This document shows, piece after piece, positions 1-8,766 of a DNA stretch of 64,000 nucleotides (its first letter is position 1; each line of letters starts with the position of its first letter). The DNA lies in contig PLKM01000015.1 in NCBI GenBank assembly GCA_003141095.1, positions 1 through 64,000 of the forward strand, written 5' to 3'. The notes beneath the pieces are model-generated. The model made no database searches. It was not told the DNA's origin and was given only the letters and a program-made list of their open reading frames with translations. The position numbers and the translations under genes are program-made. The stretch is from Acidimicrobiaceae bacterium (GTDB lineage: Bacteria; Actinomycetota; Acidimicrobiia; Acidimicrobiales; RAAP-2).

Positions 1-376
1 GGGGTGCAAATCTTCGGGGAGCCTTTCGTGCAGCGCAGAGTGTCGTTCATCCAATTGTGCGACTCAGTCGTGAAAGAAAGCCGCGATCGTCGAGAAGGAT
101 CCTCGTCCTGTAGGGCTCTTCCCCGTCACGCTTTCTCCAGCATCTAGCTCTGGCCCTGTCCGATGAACTCAAGAGGGACGCGAATTCTCAAATCGTCACA
201 GTCAAGGGCTGAAACGAATGAGCTGTGTGTGACCAGATCGAACCAGACGCCACAAACGGACATGGTGAGGAGCGGTGAGATCGACGCGTAAGGACGTGAG
301 TCCGTACTCAGCGACTTCGACACGCAAAACACACAGCAGGCCTTCCCGCATGACGATCGAGGCCGGTGGCAGGAGG
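1..376. other. Left-edge stretch without a recognised gene
   Basis: No reading frame here resembles a protein. The only open frames are short ones on the minus strand with no ribosome-binding site and low-complexity composition. The stretch lies downstream of the minus-strand secreted-protein gene that ends at 377, so it may hold that gene's 3' untranslated region. I see no strong hairpin. Confidence 0.4.
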
Positions 377-1369
377 CTACGACAGGTGTTTAAGAACCTC
401 GTCGAGCGACTTCATGCTCGCTAGAAGTCTCAAGTAATCTTTCTTCACGGTGCGTGAATAGCCCGACTGCGTCAGGCTCATGACTGCGTAGTTGCCCAGA
501 GTCTCGCCCTCCCGGCTCACGATCGCCAGTGACGAGTTCAACTTCGGCCAAGGTGTGTCCTCGATGGAGTTCTGCGAAATCTGTTGCACGGACGCTGCGG
601 CTTGCATCTGTTGACTGAAAGAGAACTTGCGCGGTTGCTCTATTTCGTGATGCAATGCAGTCACCGCGGCGCGCAAGCTTGAGGCCCCTGCTCTCGCATC
701 AGCCAGGTCGTTCGCCTTCTTGGAGAAGTCAACCTTCACGAACATCGATCCCGTCGTTCCCTTGACTATCGGCGTGACCACGAATTCGTAACACAGCAGC
801 TCGTACGCCCTGACAAAGCGCGTTACCGAGCCCTCGCCGATCCCGATGATCAGATCGTTAAACGCGGGGCAGGTCCCGTCACCGTTTGGGCCATCCACCC
901 AGTTGAGCGTCGACGTGGCTACACCAGTGTGCGCGGCCAAGGTAATCGTGGGAGCGATGAAGGTTTTGAGGGGTACGTCACCGACATCAACGCCTCCGGC
1001 CCATGCCCACTGGGCGTCGACTGCCTTCTTGAGCGTGCCGGCGGGCGCGGGGGCGTACATGCCGATGACGTTACCGGGCCCTTTGGCGCTATCGAGGACT
1101 GCCTCCACTCTTGGATACCCGGAGAGTGTGCACGCGGTTCCGCTCACGTTCGAGAACGTTACGAACTCGACGCCGTGATGCATCCCGTCGCCGTTTTGCA
1201 CCGTGATGCGAAGCGAGGAGATCGTACACTTTCGTATCGTGTCGGCGTTCACCTTCGACGCACTGCTGATGCCCACTCCGAAAGGCACGACGACAAGCAG
1301 TACTGCAACCGCGAGTTCGAGCGCAATTGCGGCGCTCCTTCTTCCCCACGACAAACTCCCAGTTGCCAT
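377..1369 (-). CDS. Secreted DUF4232-domain protein
   Basis: A 330-aa protein of unknown biochemical role that should be exported or anchored outside the membrane. Residues about 10-36 hold a short basic start followed by one hydrophobic segment, read as a signal peptide or anchor. Residues about 48-190 fit the DUF4232 pattern: a cysteine near the start of the domain, then a strand ending in FSNVSGTACTLSGYPRV, then later cysteines (in GDGTCPAF and ELLCYEF) suited to disulfides. The C-terminal third is hydrophilic and helical with no domain I recognise. The ATG start puts the signal peptide at the very N-terminus. It stands alone, with no operon partner visible. The domain call is good; the function is unknown. 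Confidence 0.7.
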   Translation of the reverse strand: MATGSLSWGRRSAAIALELAVAVLLVVVPFGVGISSASKVNADTIRKCTISSLRITVQNGDGMHHGVEFVTFSNVSGTACTLSGYPRVEAVLDSAKGPGNVIGMYAPAPAGTLKKAVDAQWAWAGGVDVGDVPLKTFIAPTITLAAHTGVATSTLNWVDGPNGDGTCPAFNDLIIGIGEGSVTRFVRAYELLCYEFVVTPIVKGTTGSMFVKVDFSKKANDLADARAGASSLRAAVTALHHEIEQPRKFSFSQQMQAAASVQQISQNSIEDTPWPKLNSSLAIVSREGETLGNYAVMSLTQSGYSRTVKKDYLRLLASMKSLDEVLKHLS

Positions 1370-1840
1370 GGGTCAACTATGCCACCTGGAATTAGCCACT
1401 AGGGTGTCGAGCCGCCTCACGCCGGCCCAGAGGGCCATCACGACCAGGACCCCTTCCATGACTTTTCGGGCCCCTCGAGCATCTCCGGTGCGACCCTCAA
1501 TTGCTTCGAGCGTCGCGGCGGGCGACCAGACCGTGTGGTCCACGACCAAGACACTCACTACCGACCGCTGCATCACCATCGCCAAGCTCATTGAGCGCTG
1601 GCCGCTCGGGCGCACCAAAATCGACGAGCTCACGCGGACGCCGGGCCGCCCTTAGGCGCTCGTGCTGTTACGCGACCGCAACGGACGGCTCCGGTCCATG
1701 GGCTTGCTTCCAACGAGACATCTCTCATGGGCAGGTCAAGGAGTCGAGCAATTCAGGCACCGTCCTGCGGTCACTTCCGGCGAGGTGGTAGCAAGGGTCT
1801 CAGTACGATATACATCGATTCACCAACGAAAGAGGTCAAA
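1370..1840. other. 471-base gap between divergent genes
   Basis: This lies between the start of the minus-strand DUF4232 gene and the start of the acyl-CoA synthetase. Short open frames exist on both strands (for example around 1501-1791) but none looks like a protein and none has a convincing ribosome-binding site. It should contain both promoters, but I could not assign either. It may also hold eroded coding sequence; I recognise none. Confidence 0.4.
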
Positions 1841-3376
1841 GTGTTCGTGCCGTTGAGTGCAAAGGATTTCATTGACCGTGCCGTAACTGTGTATGGCGAG
1901 CGCATCGGAATAGTCGATGAATCACAACAACCCGCCGAGCCCCTAGAGAGCTTGAGTTACGCCCGCATTGACGAATTGGCGCGCGCCCAGGCGGCGGCGC
2001 TCGACGCGCTCGACGTACAACCGGGAGATCGTGTGGCGATTGTGTCCCACAACAGCGCTCGACTACTCATCTCGTTCTTTGGAGTCTGCGGATACGGGCG
2101 GGTTCTGGTCCCAATTAACTTTCGGCTTTCGCACGACGAAGTGGCCTACATCGTTGAAAAATCGGGGGCCAGCGTCCTGCTGGTCGATCCGGAGTTGGAA
2201 GACGAACTGGCAACCGTGCCGTGTCGCCACAAGTTCACACTCGGGGCCTCGGGCGATGAGCAGATGTACCGATTTGACGTCGAGCCGCAACCCTGGGAGC
2301 CGGACGAAGACGCCACGGCCACCATCAACTACACCAGTGGCACCACTGCGCATCCGAAGGGCGTGGAGATCACGCATCGCAACCTATGGATTAACGCGAC
2401 AATCCTGGCGCTGCACACGGGAGTATCCGATCGTGACGTCTACCTCCACACCCTTCCAATGTTCCACGCCAACGGTTGGGGGATGCCGTTCGCGATGACC
2501 GGTTTGGGTGCCAGGCATATTGTGCTGCGCAAGATCGATGGCAACGAGATCCTTCGTCGGGTCGCTGAACACGGAGTGACGATCATGTGCGCCTCACCAA
2601 CCGTGGTCAACGCCACGCTCGCGGCTGCGCTGGAATGGGATGGCGACATCCCTGGGCGCGACCGAGTTCGCATCATCGTTGCTGGTGCGCCGCCGCCCAC
2701 CAAGACGATTGCCCAGGTCGAAACTGTACTGGGCTGGGAGTTCATCCAGATCTACGGACTCACCGAGACATCGCCGCTGCTGTCGGTCAACCGCTCGCGT
2801 TCTGAGTGGGATGAACTGGAGACCGAGCAGCGTGCGGCCAAACTGATTCGCGCGGGTACTCCGAGCCTCGGTACCTCCCTGCGAATTTCCGAAGTGGGAG
2901 AAGTGCTGGCCCGCTCGAACGTCGTCATGGAAGGTTATTGGGATCAGCCGAAAGAGACCGCCGAGGCCATCGAGGACGGGTGGTTCCACACCGGTGACGG
3001 CGGCACGATTGATGATGAGGGGTACCTCACGATTACTGACCGACTGAAGGACGTGATTATCACCGGCGGAGAGAACGTCGCCTCTGTCGAGGTGGAAGAC
3101 ATGCTCTTCAATCACCCGGATGTCGCCGAGGTCGCAGTGATTGGCGTGCCGGACGAGAAATGGGGCGAAACAGTCAAGGCGCTGGTGGTGTTAATTCCTG
3201 GCGCGCAGGTCACTCAGGACGATTTGATCAAGTACTGCCGCCATCATCTGGCCGGGTACAAGACACCGACCTCCATTGAGTTTCGTTCCGAACTCGCCCG
3301 CACGGCAACTGGGAAGCTGCAAAAGTTCAAGTTGCGCAAGCCCTACTGGGAGGGTTACGACCGTCGAATCAACTAG
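1841..3376 (+). CDS. AMP-forming acyl-CoA synthetase (ANL superfamily)
   Basis: A 511-aa adenylate-forming enzyme expected to activate a carboxylic acid with ATP and join it to CoA in the cytoplasm. The family motifs appear in order: the phosphate loop INYTSGTTAHPKGVE (near residue 165), YGLTETSP (near 305), the hinge-region WFHTGDGG and DRLKDVIITGGENVAS (near 385-415), and the C-terminal catalytic lysine in RTATGKLQK (near 490). The length matches medium- and long-chain fatty acid CoA ligases. The frame is open further upstream to 1727, but GTG at 1841 is chosen because an AAAGAGGT Shine-Dalgarno lies just before it and the upstream residues look unlike the family. The chain length of the substrate cannot be read. 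It appears to be monocistronic. Confidence 0.85.
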   Translation: MFVPLSAKDFIDRAVTVYGERIGIVDESQQPAEPLESLSYARIDELARAQAAALDALDVQPGDRVAIVSHNSARLLISFFGVCGYGRVLVPINFRLSHDEVAYIVEKSGASVLLVDPELEDELATVPCRHKFTLGASGDEQMYRFDVEPQPWEPDEDATATINYTSGTTAHPKGVEITHRNLWINATILALHTGVSDRDVYLHTLPMFHANGWGMPFAMTGLGARHIVLRKIDGNEILRRVAEHGVTIMCASPTVVNATLAAALEWDGDIPGRDRVRIIVAGAPPPTKTIAQVETVLGWEFIQIYGLTETSPLLSVNRSRSEWDELETEQRAAKLIRAGTPSLGTSLRISEVGEVLARSNVVMEGYWDQPKETAEAIEDGWFHTGDGGTIDDEGYLTITDRLKDVIITGGENVASVEVEDMLFNHPDVAEVAVIGVPDEKWGETVKALVVLIPGAQVTQDDLIKYCRHHLAGYKTPTSIEFRSELARTATGKLQKFKLRKPYWEGYDRRIN

Positions 3377-3899
3377 GTCGAAAAAGAGTGACCAAGAATC
3401 TGAAACCTGGTGCCTGTGCCAACGGCGTGACAGTGAGGCTCGACTCCTTCATCCACCTGCCGTTCGTCCACCTGGCGTTCACGGTATGCACTTAGCGCTC
3501 GGCGGTCAAGACCAAACTTATTGCGCCGGGTGTCATCAGAATGTTTATCAGGGGCTCACGCTGCCGGCACCACCACCCCTTGAGAGAGGCCGTCGCCCAC
3601 GCGCAGTGCTTTAGGGTCCCGGCGAGTGACCTCGACCTCGACGCTGATCAGCCAGACCCCGATGACTTCGAGCGTCGTCTCGCCTGGTTGTTTCGTCGAG
3701 ATTCTCCTGTACCTGACATCGGGATGATCGTCACTAGTCCCACGGGAGTCGCGGGGTGTCATGAGGCACGACCGTCGCCTCGGCGGATGGATCCGAGGCG
3801 CTTTACCGCCTATTTCCTACTAAAACGATAGAAATAATGTAGTATTGACTCCAATCAAGAAAAACCCTTGAAAATCAAGGAGAATGAAAGGAATGATTG
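3377..3899. other. 523-base gap ahead of the ABC importer, with a hairpin
   Basis: No convincing gene is seen. A perfect 8-bp hairpin (arms 3776-3783 and 3793-3800, CGCCTCGG/CCGAGGCG) is followed by an A+T-rich tract from about 3810. A second small hairpin (CCTTG/CAAGG, 3866-3880) lies just before the start of the binding-protein gene. The A+T-rich tract presumably carries the importer promoter. I could not match a known riboswitch, and I could not decide between -10 candidates. Confidence 0.4.
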
Positions 3900-4979
3900 A
3901 TGTCGCATCAAGCGAGCAATCCAAATTCAGGCAGCCGGAGTCGTTTCCCCCGTTGGCTAAAGACCCTCACCGGCAGCGTCCTCGCTTTCTCGGTCCTCGG
4001 TTCAGTGGCGGCGGTTTCTATCGCTTCAGCGACGACGACTCCCGTCACCATTGGCTACGAGCTGGGTGGTGACTCGGCGCTCGCCGTGACACTGCACAAC
4101 AAGTACTTCCAGCAGGACCTGGGCTCCAACGTCAGCCTCAAGGTCTTCGAATCGGGACCGGCAGCACTTTCGTCGATTGCGTCGGGCTCGCTTAACTTCA
4201 TGTGCGCCATTGGGTTCCCCCCGGTGATTTCGGCGCTGGCCCAGGGCGTGCCGCTTCAACTCATCTACTCCGAAGACCGTTACACCACGTCAGCCGGACT
4301 CGTGGCGACCAAGTCGAGCGGTATCACCACCATCGCTGGCTTGAAGGGAAAGAAGATCGGGCTCGTTGTTGGTTCGCAGTCAGAGTTCGAACTCACCAAG
4401 TTCCTCGCGCGAGGCGGACTGACCTTGAGTGATGTCACGACGGTCAATCTGACGCCGCCCGAATTAGCGGCTGCATGGTCCACCGGTGCGGTGGACGCTG
4501 GCGTGACGTGGTCGCCCGTTTTGAACACCATCAGGACCACTGGCACGTTGCTGGCGAGTGACGCGTCACTTCCCGCCACGGCCGACTCGTACAACATCTG
4601 CGTGACGAACAAGTCCTGGGCCAAGACTCACCCCAGCGAAGTAACGGCCTTCTTGAAGGCCCTCAACAGCGGCAACGTCAACGCGAACGCTCACGTGCTC
4701 GTGGGCGAGCAGGACAACGCATCGCTCAACGGCATGTCGCTGGCAATCGCGAAGGACCTGACGGCCGGACTCATCAGCCCGACCCTGGCCCAACAGTTGA
4801 CCCCCGCCGTGCTCGGAGCCTCTGCGGCGACATCTGGTTCGTCGGGTGTGGCGCAGTCCCTGCTCAATAACTGGACGGCGTTGTACAAGGCGGGCTTCAT
4901 CACGGTGGCTCCTCCCGCCAGCGTGGCGAAGTACATCGACTGGTCGGGGATCAAGACCGCCTATCAGGCAGTGAAGTAA
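3900..4979 (+). CDS. ABC transporter substrate-binding protein, taurine/sulfonate/nitrate type
   Basis: A 359-aa exported binding protein of the TauA/SsuA/NrtA (NMT1-like) group that should capture the ligand and deliver it to the ATPase and permease encoded next. Residues 1-45 form a signal peptide: a basic stretch, then a hydrophobic core ending near SIASATT. The mature part starts with VTIGYELGGDSALAVTLH and continues with the family pattern of a periplasmic fold, including SGPAALSSIASGSLNFM and LKGKKIGLVVGSQSE. I chose ATG 3900 because AAAGGA sits about 7 bases upstream; TTG 3897 is in frame directly before it. No lipobox cysteine is visible. The ligand cannot be deduced: sulfonates, taurine, nitrate and aromatic sulfur compounds are all possible. 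Confidence 0.8.
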   Translation: MSHQASNPNSGSRSRFPRWLKTLTGSVLAFSVLGSVAAVSIASATTTPVTIGYELGGDSALAVTLHNKYFQQDLGSNVSLKVFESGPAALSSIASGSLNFMCAIGFPPVISALAQGVPLQLIYSEDRYTTSAGLVATKSSGITTIAGLKGKKIGLVVGSQSEFELTKFLARGGLTLSDVTTVNLTPPELAAAWSTGAVDAGVTWSPVLNTIRTTGTLLASDASLPATADSYNICVTNKSWAKTHPSEVTAFLKALNSGNVNANAHVLVGEQDNASLNGMSLAIAKDLTAGLISPTLAQQLTPAVLGASAATSGSSGVAQSLLNNWTALYKAGFITVAPPASVAKYIDWSGIKTAYQAVK

Positions 4980-5002
4980 CAGTTCTCATCCCCGAGAGTT
5001 TC

Positions 5003-5057
5003 GATAGGTCGACCCGTCACCCGTTTTCTCCCCCTTCGGGTGACGGGTCGACGTATC
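5003..5057 (+). terminator. Long hairpin between binding-protein and ATPase genes
   Basis: A perfect 16-bp stem (5008-5023 with 5037-5052) encloses a 13-base pyrimidine loop. After one G/G mismatch it extends by another 4 bp (GATA 5003-5006 with TATC 5054-5057). There is no T run after it, so it is not a classic intrinsic terminator. In this position it more likely caps the 3' end of the binding-protein message, or partly terminates, so that more binding protein than ATPase is made. The stem is seen directly; the role is inferred. Confidence 0.65.
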
Positions 5058-5091
5058 TCATTGGGTTCCCACGACGAAGAAAGGATTCCCA

Positions 5092-5928
5092 GTGTCACTA
5101 CTCTCCCTGCACGACGTGAGTCTGCGCTTCGGCAACGACCCCCAACGTCCATCGGTGCTGGAGTCGATCTCGCTCGAGGTCGGCGAGGGTGAGTTCGTCA
5201 CGGTGCTGGGTCCGAGTGGATGCGGCAAGACATCGCTGCTGCGACTCATCGCGGGGTTCCAGGAATCGACCGGCGGAGAGATCGTCTTTGATGGTCAAAA
5301 GGTAAGCGGACCGAGCGCCGAACGGGTCGTGGTATTCCAGCAAGCCGGTCTCTACCCGTGGCTGAATCTTCGCAACAACGTCGCCTTCGGCCTCAAGTTG
5401 CGCCGACGCAAGGTCGACTGGCGGCTTGTAGAAGAAACGATCGACATCGTTGGCCTGAAGGGCTACGAGTCCTATGCCCCCTATGAACTCTCGGGTGGCA
5501 TGCAGCAGCGCGCGGCGCTGGCGCGCGCGCTCGTGATGTCGCCTCGCCTCTTGCTGATGGATGAGCCGTTTGGGGCGCTCGACGCCCTGACTCGCCAGCG
5601 CATGCAGGAGTTCATCCTCGAACTGCGCGAGCGCCTGGACCTGACGATCTTCTTCATCACCCACGACGTGGAGGAGGCGATCCTGCTCGGCGACCGCATG
5701 CTGATCATGCAAGCAGAGCCCGGGCGAGTCACGTTCGACGAGGACATCCGACTTCCCCGTCCGCGCAGCGAAGCCACGACGTTGACCCCGGAGTTCCAGG
5801 TGATCCGCCAGCGTGCGCTGCAAACGCTCGGACGGGTGTCGATTGCCGCCGCGGGCTTCACCGATCTCGACACCGCACTTAGCCTCAACTTCGATGGTTC
5901 GTCGAGCGCGCGTGAGCAACGCGCGTGA
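5092..5928 (+). CDS. ABC transporter ATP-binding protein, SsuB/TauB type
   Basis: A 278-aa ATPase that should power the importer formed with the permease encoded next. It carries Walker A GPSGCGKTSLL (Lys46), the Q-loop near VVFQQAGLYPW, the ABC signature LSGGMQQRAALARAL, Walker B LLLMDEPFGALD and the H-loop histidine in FFITHDVEEA. The C-terminal 60 residues are an acidic/basic tail without a recognised regulatory domain. GTG 5092 is the start, with GAAAGGA about 7 bases ahead. The stop overlaps the permease start by 4 bases (GTGA), so the two are translationally coupled. Confidence 0.9.
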   Translation: MSLLSLHDVSLRFGNDPQRPSVLESISLEVGEGEFVTVLGPSGCGKTSLLRLIAGFQESTGGEIVFDGQKVSGPSAERVVVFQQAGLYPWLNLRNNVAFGLKLRRRKVDWRLVEETIDIVGLKGYESYAPYELSGGMQQRAALARALVMSPRLLLMDEPFGALDALTRQRMQEFILELRERLDLTIFFITHDVEEAILLGDRMLIMQAEPGRVTFDEDIRLPRPRSEATTLTPEFQVIRQRALQTLGRVSIAAAGFTDLDTALSLNFDGSSSAREQRA

Positions 5929-6701
5929 AATCGTTCCTCACCAGTCGAGTCACGAGCACGTTCCTGGTGCTCGCCGGAGCAGTGGTGCTGTGGAGCTTCG
6001 TGAGTGCGTCGCACGTCTTTCCCCCATTCGCGGTGCCGTCGCCGATAGCGGTGTGGCACGCCTTCATCTCGACGTGGACCCACGGGTACCTCCAAAAGAC
6101 GATGGGCCAGGACATCGTCGCCAGTTTGGCCCGAGTCACCGTTGGCTTCGTGGGTGCAGTCGTGCTGGGTGTGCCCATGGGCCTCGCGATGGCCGAGAGC
6201 ACCATTGTCCACCGGCTGATTGATCCCTTCTTGCAGTTGGGACGACCGGTGCCGCCCCTGGCCTACATTCCGCTCTTCGTGGTGTGGTTCGGGCTGGGCG
6301 AGTTCCCGAAGGTGCTGCTGATCCTGGTGGGCACGCTGCCCGTCATGGTGATCAGCACCATCGGTGGCGTCCGGTCCGTTCCAGCACAGCGCTATGAAGT
6401 GGCGAAGAGCTTGGGAGCACGACGCCACCAGCTCTTCACGCGTGTCACCCTTCCGTCGGTATTGCCCGAGATCTTCACCGGCATGCGCGTGGGGATCGGT
6501 GTCGCGTGGGGGACTTTGGTCGCCGCTGAGTTGATCGCCGCGAGTGTGGGACTTGGCTGGTTGGTGGAACAAGCCGCCAACCAACTGCAGACAGCAATCG
6601 TGTTCGCGGCGATCATTGTGATCGGGCTCTTGGGCTTTCTCATGGAGTTGACCATTCGCACCATCGAACGATTCGCCATTCCCTGGCGAGGAAGGGCTTA
6701 A
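5925..6701 (+). CDS. ABC transporter permease, SsuC/TauC type
   Basis: A 258-aa inner-membrane protein with about six hydrophobic segments. It has the permease coupling motif (EAA loop) in the stretch from EVAKSLGARRHQLFTRVTLP to about residue 185. It completes the importer with the two preceding genes and forms the channel through which the ligand passes. The start is GTG 5925, overlapping the ATPase stop by 4 bases. The gene ends about 110 bases before the 42-bp palindrome, so no dedicated terminator is obvious unless the palindrome serves as one. Confidence 0.88.
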   Translation: MKSFLTSRVTSTFLVLAGAVVLWSFVSASHVFPPFAVPSPIAVWHAFISTWTHGYLQKTMGQDIVASLARVTVGFVGAVVLGVPMGLAMAESTIVHRLIDPFLQLGRPVPPLAYIPLFVVWFGLGEFPKVLLILVGTLPVMVISTIGGVRSVPAQRYEVAKSLGARRHQLFTRVTLPSVLPEIFTGMRVGIGVAWGTLVAAELIAASVGLGWLVEQAANQLQTAIVFAAIIVIGLLGFLMELTIRTIERFAIPWRGRA

Positions 6702-6810
6702 CACCCGTGATCAGAACAACTTTTCCGAAGCAGTTGACGCCTACGAAGAATCACGTTGGACTGTCAGCACGAGAGGAAAGCCTGCCTCGTTCGTTCTGTG
6801 CTGCAAACTT

Positions 6811-6852
6811 CCTAGTAATTAGTTGCTTGCCAGCAAGCAACTAATTACTAGG
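6811..6852. promoter_or_regulatory. 42-bp perfect palindrome, probable MarR operator
   Basis: Two perfect 20-base arms (6811-6830 and 6833-6852) are separated by only CA. The core TTGCTTGC/GCAAGCAA and the flanking TAGT/ACTA boxes are typical of MarR-family operators, and each arm is A+T-rich against a G+C-rich background. It sits directly ahead of the MarR gene and its co-transcribed exporter. As RNA it would also form a very stable hairpin that could end the upstream ABC operon. There is no T run after it, which favours a DNA-binding role. The symmetry is seen; autoregulation is inferred. Confidence 0.75.
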
Positions 6853-6929
6853 ATGGGCATATCGAAAACCTCTCACCCAACACCGGAGCTACGAACCCCG
6901 AAGTTGATGTCGCTGACCGTCTGCGGACC

Positions 6930-7331
6930 ATGTTCGGTCGCCTCAACCGCTCTCTGCGTCTGACACACGTCGACGGTGACCTGTCATCCAGCCAACGCGA
7001 AGTGCTGACCGCTATCACCCGGCGGGGATCGCTACGGCTTTCTGAACTTGCCATTGACGAGGGGCTCAACCCAACCATGCTCTCGCGCATCGTCGCCAAG
7101 CTCGAAGCCGCCGACCTGGCGACCCGCACTCCTGATGAGGCTGACGCTCGGGTAGTGCATCTGGCGCCGACCGCCGCGGGGCGGGCTCTCTGTGAAGAGA
7201 TTCGAAACGAGCGCACCGACGCGCTGCTGTTCGCTCTCAAGCACCTTTCCGAGGAACAGCAGCGTACGCTGATCGACGCGATGTCCGTGCTCGAGTCACT
7301 TGTCGAAACACTGAAGAATCGAAACCGGTGA
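6930..7331 (+). CDS. MarR-family transcriptional regulator
   Basis: A winged-helix repressor, 133 aa from this start. The DNA-binding part runs from SSSQREVLTAI through LRLSELAIDEGLNPTMLSRI to the wing around TRTPDEADARVVHLAPTAAG, followed by the dimerising C-terminal helix. It should bind the palindrome at 6811-6852 and control itself and the exporter whose start overlaps its stop (GTGA). The start is odd. ATG 6930 cuts into the first dimerisation helix, and the frame upstream (encoding PEVDVADRLRT just before the Met) looks like a genuine MarR N-terminus. That frame is open to a TAG at 6849 without any ATG, GTG or TTG. ATC 6861, 7 bases after AGGA, is a possible unconventional start giving 156 aa. 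Confidence 0.82.
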   Translation: MFGRLNRSLRLTHVDGDLSSSQREVLTAITRRGSLRLSELAIDEGLNPTMLSRIVAKLEAADLATRTPDEADARVVHLAPTAAGRALCEEIRNERTDALLFALKHLSEEQQRTLIDAMSVLESLVETLKNRNR

Positions 7332-8560
7332 ACATTCGGGCGTCGGCCAAGCGGACGTTTTCGTCGTTGTCCAACTCCAACTACCGCAAGTACTTTTTTG
7401 GTCAAACGACCTCACTCGTCGGGACGTGGATGCAGACGACGGCCCAGACGTGGCTCGTCTACACCTTGACCCATTCGGCCACGGACATTGGCTTCGTGGT
7501 CGCACTGCAAACCTTGCCTGTGCTCCTGCTCGGACCTTACGGCGGGGTCATTGCAGATCGGGTCGATAAGCGACGTCTAATGATTACGTTGCAGTCGGTC
7601 ATGGGGCTGCAGGCCGCAGCGCTCGCGGTGCTTTCCCTCGCTCACGTGGTGACCTTCGTCGACGTGTGCGCCCTCGCCGTCGTTCTCGGTCTCAATAACT
7701 GCTTCGAAAACCCTTCACGTCAGGCCTTCGTGCTCGAGATGGTGGGGCCGGTTGATCTTCGCAACGCCGTCGGCTTGAACTCGACCATGAACAACGTGGC
7801 CCGGGCGGTGGGTCCGGCGGTGGCGGGCGTCCTGATCGCCACGGTCGGAGAGGGCTGGTGCTTCGCACTCAACGCCTTCAGCTTCGTTGCCGTAGTGGGC
7901 TCGCTGATGGCCATGGACCGATCCGCCCTGAATCCGAGTGAGCCCACCGTTCGCGCCAAGGGCCAGTTGCGCGAGGGATTCAGGTACGTAGCTCGCACGC
8001 CCTCACTGGCCTTTCCTCTGCTCATGATGGCGTTGGTGGGCATGCTCGCGTATGAATTTCAGGTCACGCTGCCCGTCACCGCCGAGCGAGTCTTTCACGG
8101 AAATTCTGAGGTGTACGGGGTGATGATGGCGGCCATGGGGATTGGTGCGGTCATCGGAGGATTATGGACGGCGGCCCGCGGGAAAACCGGCATACGGCCC
8201 CTGGTGCGAGCATCCGTGCTCTTTGGGACTTTCATAGCATTCGCAGCGCTCGCCCCAGCGCTCGCCATTGAGTTAATCGCCCTGGCACTCGTCGGGTTCG
8301 CCAGTGTTTCGTTCCTGTCAATGGCCAACTCAACATTGCAGTTAGGGACCGACGCGCAGATGCGGGGACGCGTCATGGCCCTGTGGGCAGTGGCCTTCAT
8401 GGGATCGACACCTATCGGTGGCCCGCTTATCGGGTGGATCACGAGCGCCGCCGGCGCTCGGGTCGGGCTTGGCGTGGGGGCGGCGTCATGTTTCGTGGCC
8501 GCCGTGATTGGTTGGTTGGCCATACGTCACCACCGACATCGCGGGGTGGCACTCGACTGA
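7328..8560 (+). CDS. MFS exporter (EntS/DHA3-like)
   Basis: A 410-aa membrane protein with about 12 hydrophobic segments, related to the MFS branch that includes enterobactin and macrolide exporters. The N-terminus SNSNYRKYFFGQTTSLVGTW and the loop GVIADRVDKRRLM (the MFS loop 2-3 motif) are typical. It overlaps the MarR gene by 4 bases, so regulator and pump form one operon behind the palindrome. By analogy with other MarR-exporter pairs it should export a toxic small molecule that also acts as the MarR ligand. The substrate is not visible in the sequence. Confidence 0.85.
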   Translation: MNIRASAKRTFSSLSNSNYRKYFFGQTTSLVGTWMQTTAQTWLVYTLTHSATDIGFVVALQTLPVLLLGPYGGVIADRVDKRRLMITLQSVMGLQAAALAVLSLAHVVTFVDVCALAVVLGLNNCFENPSRQAFVLEMVGPVDLRNAVGLNSTMNNVARAVGPAVAGVLIATVGEGWCFALNAFSFVAVVGSLMAMDRSALNPSEPTVRAKGQLREGFRYVARTPSLAFPLLMMALVGMLAYEFQVTLPVTAERVFHGNSEVYGVMMAAMGIGAVIGGLWTAARGKTGIRPLVRASVLFGTFIAFAALAPALAIELIALALVGFASVSFLSMANSTLQLGTDAQMRGRVMALWAVAFMGSTPIGGPLIGWITSAAGARVGLGVGAASCFVAAVIGWLAIRHHRHRGVALD

Positions 8561-8766
8561 AGCGGCCGGCTTCGGTACGGAGCAGTTCTAGTGAGTGTGT
8601 GATTGACTCACGTCACCACGACACTCGCGAGGGCCGAGGTCCTCCAATCCTTGGGGAGGTTGGTGCATTGCATCTCCCCCAATGGTCTTCTACGATTTTC
8701 GCACTCACCATGAACTGCGGCCGCTGCGGGGGGCGAACTCATGGGCGGAGTTATGCACCAAACCTT

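Noticed and set aside
1373..1840. Short open frames between the DUF4232 and acyl-CoA synthetase genes as remnants of a transposase or other gene
   Set aside because: I could not match any of them to a protein family or find flanking repeats.
3541..3831. 96-codon open frame on the plus strand upstream of the ABC importer
   Set aside because: It has no Shine-Dalgarno, and the peptide looks like the random proline/arginine-rich frames of G+C-rich DNA.
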